Below, in pieces: positions 59,657-64,000 of a stretch of 64,000 nucleotides of DNA. Numbering within the stretch: position 1 is the first letter of the stretch; every line of letters starts with the position of its first letter. The stretch is from Haloarcula hispanica ATCC 33960. Lineage in GTDB: Archaea; Halobacteriota; Halobacteria; Halobacteriales; Haloarculaceae. The notes under the pieces are model-generated. The model was given only the letters and a program-made list of their open reading frames with translations. It was not told where the DNA came from and did not search any database. Both the position numbers and the translations under genes were made by a program. The stretch is taken from positions 2,232,001-2,296,000 of the forward strand of contig NC_015948.1 in the NCBI RefSeq assembly GCF_000223905.1. Reading direction: 5' to 3'.

Positions 59657-60853
59657 ATGGCTTCCGGTCTATCACCGGTCGTGTCTCGTCGCCGTATCTT
59701 CGGCTCGCTGTTGGGGATGGTGTTCTGCATCAACCTCGCGAGAGTCGTCTTTGCACCACTTATCGAGCCGATCCGGGCGACGACGGGTGCGTCCGATGCG
59801 ACGCTCGGACTGCTCGCAACGATGGCCTGGGCCGGGAGCGCCCTCCCGAGGCTTCCCACCGGCGTCCTGCTGACCCGGATATCGCGGGCGAAGGTCATCT
59901 TCGGCTCCGGTGTCGTGTTGACGCTCGGGACGACGTTCACCGCGTTCGCGTTCGACCCGACGTTGTTGCTCGTCGGCGCGTTCACTATGGGGCTTGCCAG
60001 CGGCGTCTACCTGACTGCGGCGAACACGCTGGTCAGCGAACTGTACCCGGAGCGGCCCGGCCGCGCCCTCGGGCAACATGGGGTCGCTTCCCAGCTCGCC
60101 GCCGTCGGCGCGCCGGCGCTGATCTCGTTCGTACTCATCGTCGGAACGTGGCGGACCGCGCTGCAGGGGATAGCGGTCGCCGCGGGACTGGTGACCATCG
60201 CGTTCACGCTCATTGCGAGACGCTCGCAACTCCCCGACGCCGGGAGCGAAGACCGCGACCTCCTCGGCGCGGCGCGCGCCCAGTGGCACATCATCGTCAC
60301 CAGCGTCGCCACCATCGGCGTCGCGGGCCTGGTCTGGAACGGACTGTTCAACTTCTACGTCACCTACGCCACGAGCGTTGGGCTGTCCGCGGGGTTAGGT
60401 CGAACGCTGCTGTTGCTCGCGTTCGGCGCCGGCGTACCGGCCTTCTACGTCAGCGGTCGGCTGGCCGACCGTCTCCCGTCGATTCCGTATCTCCTGACGA
60501 TTCTGGCGGCCTTTACCGGCTGTGTGCTGGTGCTCCCGTCACTGACCGGATTCTGGTCGCTGGCCGCGTTCAGCGTCGTCGTCGGCTACGTCATCCACAG
60601 CATCTTCCCGGCGGTGGACGCGTACCTGCTCGGCTCGCTCCCGGACCGCCACCGCGCGAGCGCCTACGCCACCTACGGCGCGGGAATGATGGTGATGCAG
60701 GCCCCCGGGAGCGCGCTCGTCGGCCGACTGCTTGATGCCGGCGTCACGTTTCCGACACTGCTTCGCGGCATGGGAATCGCGTTGCTCGTCGTCCTCGTTG
60801 CGATGGTGTCGCTGCACCTCGACGGTCGCCTGCCGAGCGCAGCCCGAGCCTAA
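59657..60853 (+). CDS. Major facilitator superfamily transporter
   Basis: 398 residues with about 12 hydrophobic segments. MFS signature between helices 2 and 3 appears as GVLLTRISRAKVIFGSGVVL, and the second half repeats it as YVSGRLADRLPSIPYLLTIL, the classical G-x-x-x-D-R-x-x loop. It resembles the NarK/CynX-type or multidrug-like MFS group, but the substrate cannot be read from sequence. ATG 59657 follows a TATA-like box, and a longer in-frame start at 59606 would lie upstream of it. Monocistronic. Confidence 0.83.
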   Translation: MASGLSPVVSRRRIFGSLLGMVFCINLARVVFAPLIEPIRATTGASDATLGLLATMAWAGSALPRLPTGVLLTRISRAKVIFGSGVVLTLGTTFTAFAFDPTLLLVGAFTMGLASGVYLTAANTLVSELYPERPGRALGQHGVASQLAAVGAPALISFVLIVGTWRTALQGIAVAAGLVTIAFTLIARRSQLPDAGSEDRDLLGAARAQWHIIVTSVATIGVAGLVWNGLFNFYVTYATSVGLSAGLGRTLLLLAFGAGVPAFYVSGRLADRLPSIPYLLTILAAFTGCVLVLPSLTGFWSLAAFSVVVGYVIHSIFPAVDAYLLGSLPDRHRASAYATYGAGMMVMQAPGSALVGRLLDAGVTFPTLLRGMGIALLVVLVAMVSLHLDGRLPSAARA

Positions 60854-60885
60854 AGGCTGAAGCCGCTCGGTGCCGCGTCACCTGT

Positions 60886-61356
60886 ATGGACCTGCAACCG
60901 GACGAGCTGGCTGGCGTCGTCGACCTCTTCGGCTCGCTCACCAGAGCGGAACTCGTCGACGCCTGCGGCGAACTCGCCTTCAAGCAGGGCGTCGACGCCG
61001 ACCCGGACGCGGTCGCGGCGGCCATCGACGGCGCTATCGACTCGTATCACCTCGTCGCCGTCGACGACCACGCCGCCGATACAGACGAGACGCTGCTGGT
61101 AGTCGGCCCGGTCGCGTTCCCGGCCCTGCCCGACGGCGCGGCCGACCTCCCGCATATCATGGACGTCCCGTCCCGCGACCTCGCGCGCGACGCTGTCATC
61201 GAGGCCGTCAAGTCCCGTTTCCGGGAGGACGCGGTGATGGCCGTCAAGAACGGCGACGAGGACCGCGTCGAGACACTGCTCGACGTGAGCTACGACATCG
61301 AAGCCTGGGAGAGCGTTGAAATGGACGGCCTCCGCGACCGTCTGGACGACGTGTGA
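60886..61356 (+). CDS. Haloarchaeal conserved protein, unknown
   Basis: 156 residues, acidic. An N-terminal helical part (LAGVVDLFGSLTRAELVDAC, then GELAFKQGVDADPDAVAAAI) looks like a small regulatory or winged-helix-like unit; the second half contains VVGPVAFPALPDGAADLPHI and a helical end. I recognise the pattern as a conserved haloarchaeal protein without known function. It starts 32 bases after the MFS gene in the same direction. Confidence 0.65.
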   Translation: MDLQPDELAGVVDLFGSLTRAELVDACGELAFKQGVDADPDAVAAAIDGAIDSYHLVAVDDHAADTDETLLVVGPVAFPALPDGAADLPHIMDVPSRDLARDAVIEAVKSRFREDAVMAVKNGDEDRVETLLDVSYDIEAWESVEMDGLRDRLDDV

Positions 61357-61413
61357 GCCCGACATCCGTATTCTGCACCATTAAATCGGCTAGTTCGCAG
61401 GAGTGAGCCACCC

Positions 61414-61421
61414 GAATTAAG
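61414..61421 (+). promoter_or_regulatory. TATA-like element of the Nudix gene
   Basis: GAATTAAG lies 25-32 bases upstream of ATG 61446. Confidence 0.4.
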
Positions 61422-61445
61422 ACGCTCGGGTACCTACGATGTGCT

Positions 61446-62066
61446 ATGCAGTTCGACCGGGTCGCGGCCCACGAGCCAGTCGTCGTGGACGACGAGCCAC
61501 AGGAGGCCGCCGTCATCGCCCCGGTGGTCACGCGACCCGAGGGCGAGGCGATACTGTTCACGAAACGCGCTGACCACCTGTCTGACCACCCCGGGCAGAT
61601 GTCGTTCCCCGGCGGCGGCCGCGAACCCGAAGACGAGGACCTGCTGCGGACGGCGCTCCGGGAGGCCAACGAGGAGATCGGACTCGACCCGCTGGCAGTC
61701 AACGTCGTCGGCCGGCTGGACGACATCAGGACCATCACGCGCTACTCCGTGCGCCCGTTCGTCGGCCGGATCCCGGACCGCGACTATCTGCCCTCGGACG
61801 AGGAAGTCGCCGAGATCGTCCCCCTGCCGGTGTCGGAGCTGACGGACCTGGACAACTACGAGTCCGAACACCGCGACCATCCCCACTACGGCGAGATACG
61901 GCTCCACTTCTTCTACGTCGACGGCTACACCGTCTGGGGCGCGACGGCTCGGATGCTCGTCCAGTTGCTCGAACTCGCAACCGACTGGCGGATGCCGCCC
62001 GAGCCGGACCGCTACATGGAGCCGGACGACGACCTCCCGCCGAGCGTGCGCGACGAAGCTGAGTGA
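61446..62066 (+). CDS. Nudix hydrolase of the CoA diphosphatase type
   Basis: 206 residues. The Nudix box spans residues 57-80 (GGREPEDED then REANEEIGL), and directly before it LSDHPGQMSFPGG (45-57) matches the UPF0035 signature that distinguishes CoA diphosphatases (NudL/Pcd1) from other Nudix proteins. It would cleave CoA, acyl-CoA or related dinucleotides to phosphopantetheine and 3',5'-ADP. With the ligase and decarboxylase genes earlier in the window this is the third CoA-related gene here. Mg-dependent, cytoplasmic, leaderless by its TATA position. Confidence 0.87.
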   Translation: MQFDRVAAHEPVVVDDEPQEAAVIAPVVTRPEGEAILFTKRADHLSDHPGQMSFPGGGREPEDEDLLRTALREANEEIGLDPLAVNVVGRLDDIRTITRYSVRPFVGRIPDRDYLPSDEEVAEIVPLPVSELTDLDNYESEHRDHPHYGEIRLHFFYVDGYTVWGATARMLVQLLELATDWRMPPEPDRYMEPDDDLPPSVRDEAE

Positions 62067-62136
62067 CACAGAGTGGGTTGTGGTAGGGCCGAGAGCGACA
62101 GGATTTTGCGACCCCGAGACGTTGATCGCGTACTGG

Positions 62137-62922
62137 ATGACCACGCTTACCGGTGCGACACTGGCGGCCGCCGGCATCGACGCGGTGGCGCTCAAGCCGA
62201 CAGAAGTGGACGTGTCGCGGGCGACAGACCTCGACATCGAGACGCTCGCAATTGACTACGAGGGGGCGGCCCACGTCCCAGAACCGGACATTATCGAGCG
62301 ACTGGCATCGACCGCCGACGTACGCGTCACCACGCCAGTCCGGGCCGACGGCTTCGATCCGCTGGGAGACGACAGCGGGTTCGACGCGCTGCCGGCCGGT
62401 GCGGGACACGTACTGGTCGCCGGCCACAGCGCGTATCTCTCGGAGGACGAGGCCGAACGGGCCGTCGCACCGCGGTTGCGGGCGGCCGTCGACGACGCCA
62501 GCGACCCCTGGGTCGGCACCGAGGGCATCGAACGCCTCGCGCTGGCGGTCGGGGGCACGCAGTACGAACTCCTCTCCCGGACGACGGCCCGCGACGTGCG
62601 GACGCTCCGGACGGCCGGCTTCGAGGGATCGATTGCCGTCTACGCCCCGCTGGTGCTCTCGAACAGCGAGGACGCGATGCTGGACGCCGTCGGCGACTAC
62701 GCGGCCCGGCGCGGTCCGGTCCGGAACGCGCTGCCTGACGGTGCGCCGACGGACAGCCGAGCGACGGGTCGGGCCAGAGACGTACTCAAACAGGCCATCC
62801 GCGACTACGCGCTCGTCGGCTCCGTCGAGACAGTCGCCGAGCGAACCGAGCGACTCCACGACATCGGCGTCGACACAATTGTCGGCTATCCGGCGCGTGG
62901 GCTTGACCCCTTCCTCTCGTAA
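62137..62922 (+). CDS. Haloarchaeal luciferase-like/TIM-barrel protein, unknown
   Basis: 261 residues from ATG 62137. The C-terminal VAERTERLHDIGVDTIVGYPARG is reminiscent of the end of luciferase-like flavin (F420/FMN) monooxygenases, and RTLRTAGFEGSIAVYAPLVL fits an earlier strand, but the N-terminal half is diverged and the family is uncertain. GTG 62080 is an in-frame alternative adding 19 residues; ATG 62137 is preferred because GATTTTG (62102-62108) sits about 30 bases ahead and the conserved-looking sequence begins there. The stop meets the start of the next gene directly, so both are probably one operon. Confidence 0.55.
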   Translation: MTTLTGATLAAAGIDAVALKPTEVDVSRATDLDIETLAIDYEGAAHVPEPDIIERLASTADVRVTTPVRADGFDPLGDDSGFDALPAGAGHVLVAGHSAYLSEDEAERAVAPRLRAAVDDASDPWVGTEGIERLALAVGGTQYELLSRTTARDVRTLRTAGFEGSIAVYAPLVLSNSEDAMLDAVGDYAARRGPVRNALPDGAPTDSRATGRARDVLKQAIRDYALVGSVETVAERTERLHDIGVDTIVGYPARGLDPFLS

Positions 62923-64000
62923 ATGAACGTCGCCGTCGTCGGCGGCGGGGCCGTCGGTCTGTCGACCGCACTGACGCTGGGCCGTCACGGCGCGTCGGTC
63001 ACGGTGTTCGAACGCGATGAACTGGGCAGCGGTGCGAGCGGCCGCGCCGCCGGCCTCTGCTACGACGCCTTCGCCGACGACGTGGACGCGGCCGTCGCCG
63101 CGGACGCGATCACTCGCTACCGCGACCTGGACCTGTTCGAGCCCCAGCCCTACGTCTGGGTCGCACGAGACGAGAGCGACGCCGCGGCCGTCCGCGAGCA
63201 GATCGCGGGGATGCAGCGAAACGGCGTCGCGGTCGAAGCGCTCACGCCGGCGGAACTCGGCGACCGCTACCCGGCGCTGGACACGAGCGGCATCGAGGTG
63301 GCCGGCCTCGCCAGCGACGCCGGCGTGCTCGACCCGGACGCTGTGGTAGCCACGCTCGCCGAAACAGCCCGCGAAGCGGGCTCGACCATCGAAACGGAAA
63401 CCCCGGTCTCGCTCGCGTCGCCGACGACCGTCGAAACGCCGGACGAAACGCGGACGTTCGACGCGGTAGTGGTCGCGGCCGGCCCACAGACGAAGCCACT
63501 CGTTGCCGACATCGGCGTCTCGCTTGCGCTGAAAGCTTACCGGGCGCAGGCGCTCGTGACCGAGCCGGTCGACGCCGCGTTGCCATCGTTCTACGACGCG
63601 ACGCGTGAGTTCTACTGGCGGTCGAAAGCCGACGCGCTGCTGGTCGGCGACGGCGCACACGAGGTCGACCCGACGGAGTGGAACCCGGAGGCTGACGCCG
63701 AGTTCGTCACTCGGAGCCTCGACCGTGTCGAGCAGTCAACGGCGCTCTCGCCGGCTTGTGACCGAGCCTGGTCTGGTCTGTGTACAGCGACGCCAGACGG
63801 CGCGCCGCTGGCCGGGCAGGTCGCCGACGGGCTCTGGGTGGCGACCGGCTGGCAGGGCCACGGGCTCATGCGCGCGCCAGCGATGGGCGACTATCTCGCC
63901 GCAGACGTTCTCAATCGCCCGAATCCGCTCTCCGAGCATTTGCCCGACCGGGTCGACCCAACGCGGTTCGACGGCTCCGAAGAGTTCGCCGCGCTGGACG
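62923..64000 (+). CDS. FAD-dependent oxidoreductase, DAO type (3' truncated by window edge)
   Basis: 359 residues visible before the window ends. It begins MNVAVVGGGAVGLSTALTLG, the GxGxxG FAD site of D-amino-acid-oxidase-type enzymes (glycine/sarcosine oxidase, DadA, SoxB family). The second conserved element near the end, GLWVATGWQGHGLMRAPAMG, is the C-terminal FAD-contacting motif of the same family, so little is missing. The amine substrate is unknown. It starts immediately after the stop of the luciferase-like gene (TAA then ATG), which indicates co-translation. Confidence 0.85.
   Translation, partial: MNVAVVGGGAVGLSTALTLGRHGASVTVFERDELGSGASGRAAGLCYDAFADDVDAAVAADAITRYRDLDLFEPQPYVWVARDESDAAAVREQIAGMQRNGVAVEALTPAELGDRYPALDTSGIEVAGLASDAGVLDPDAVVATLAETAREAGSTIETETPVSLASPTTVETPDETRTFDAVVVAAGPQTKPLVADIGVSLALKAYRAQALVTEPVDAALPSFYDATREFYWRSKADALLVGDGAHEVDPTEWNPEADAEFVTRSLDRVEQSTALSPACDRAWSGLCTATPDGAPLAGQVADGLWVATGWQGHGLMRAPAMGDYLAADVLNRPNPLSEHLPDRVDPTRFDGSEEFAALD

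Noticed and set aside
61735-63660. 641-codon minus-strand frame spanning the Nudix, luciferase-like and FAD genes
   Set aside because: It covers three real plus-strand genes and their junctions; a protein crossing all of them antisense is not credible.

Overview
The window is GC-rich archaeal chromosome from a haloarchaeon. The acidic proteome, TATA boxes about 25-30 bases ahead of start codons with little or no leader, a thermosome subunit, family B DNA polymerase, Mre11/Rad50, the archaeal CoA pathway and several small proteins typical of the class Halobacteria support this. Gene content and the MfnA-type decarboxylase suggest Haloarcula or a close relative, but the genus is inference. The window looks like core chromosome: no insertion sequence, prophage, CRISPR array or rRNA was recognised, and there is one complete tRNA.

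Layout. 1-13 kb: end of histidine ammonia-lyase, a CDC48-like double AAA ATPase coupled to phosphopantoate-beta-alanine ligase, a PhzF-like protein, PEP synthase, a degenerate RecA-like protein, aspartate decarboxylase, a VTT membrane protein and methionyl-tRNA synthetase. 13-20 kb: an NfeD/SPFH membrane pair, a two-domain winged-helix regulator, a receiver-PAS-PAS histidine kinase, a TRAM protein, a cysteine-cluster protein and a metallo-beta-lactamase hydrolase. 20-32 kb: small regulators, a methyltransferase, a GT2 glycosyltransferase, an amidohydrolase, a tail-less thermosome subunit, a glycosidase-2-like protein that lacks its nucleophile, a coiled-coil protein, a LysE exporter, an HD protein and a GNAT enzyme.

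32-37.5 kb is an iron-sulfur and iron block: tRNA-Gln, a DtxR-type regulator coupled to a ferritin-like protein, and sufC-sufB-sufD. The tRNA and sufD are both followed by repeated, diverged copies of their own 3' ends mixed with hairpins; mfnA has a simpler copy of its 3' end. 37.5-46 kb is a replication/repair block: polB, three small haloarchaeal genes, rad50, mre11.

46-55.7 kb is one co-directional, mostly overlapping operon for a type IV pilus-like (Tad/archaeal Pil) machine: a 40-residue minimal pilin-like peptide, a coiled-coil protein, a secreted protein, a secretion ATPase, a TadB/C-like membrane platform and four unrecognised exported proteins, the last about 1000 residues. This is the best candidate here for an undescribed system. 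55.7-64 kb holds mostly housekeeping genes: an SDR, a membrane DHH phosphoesterase, an aldo/keto reductase, an MFS transporter, a CoA-type Nudix hydrolase and a truncated FAD oxidoreductase.

Links between genes. Three spread-out genes fit CoA metabolism: MfnA makes beta-alanine, the ligase joins it to phosphopantoate, and the Nudix enzyme resembles CoA diphosphatases. SufBCD with the DtxR/ferritin pair suggests local iron/Fe-S control. Translational coupling (ATGA/GTGA overlaps) ties together the AAA/ligase, ferritin/DtxR and pilus genes.
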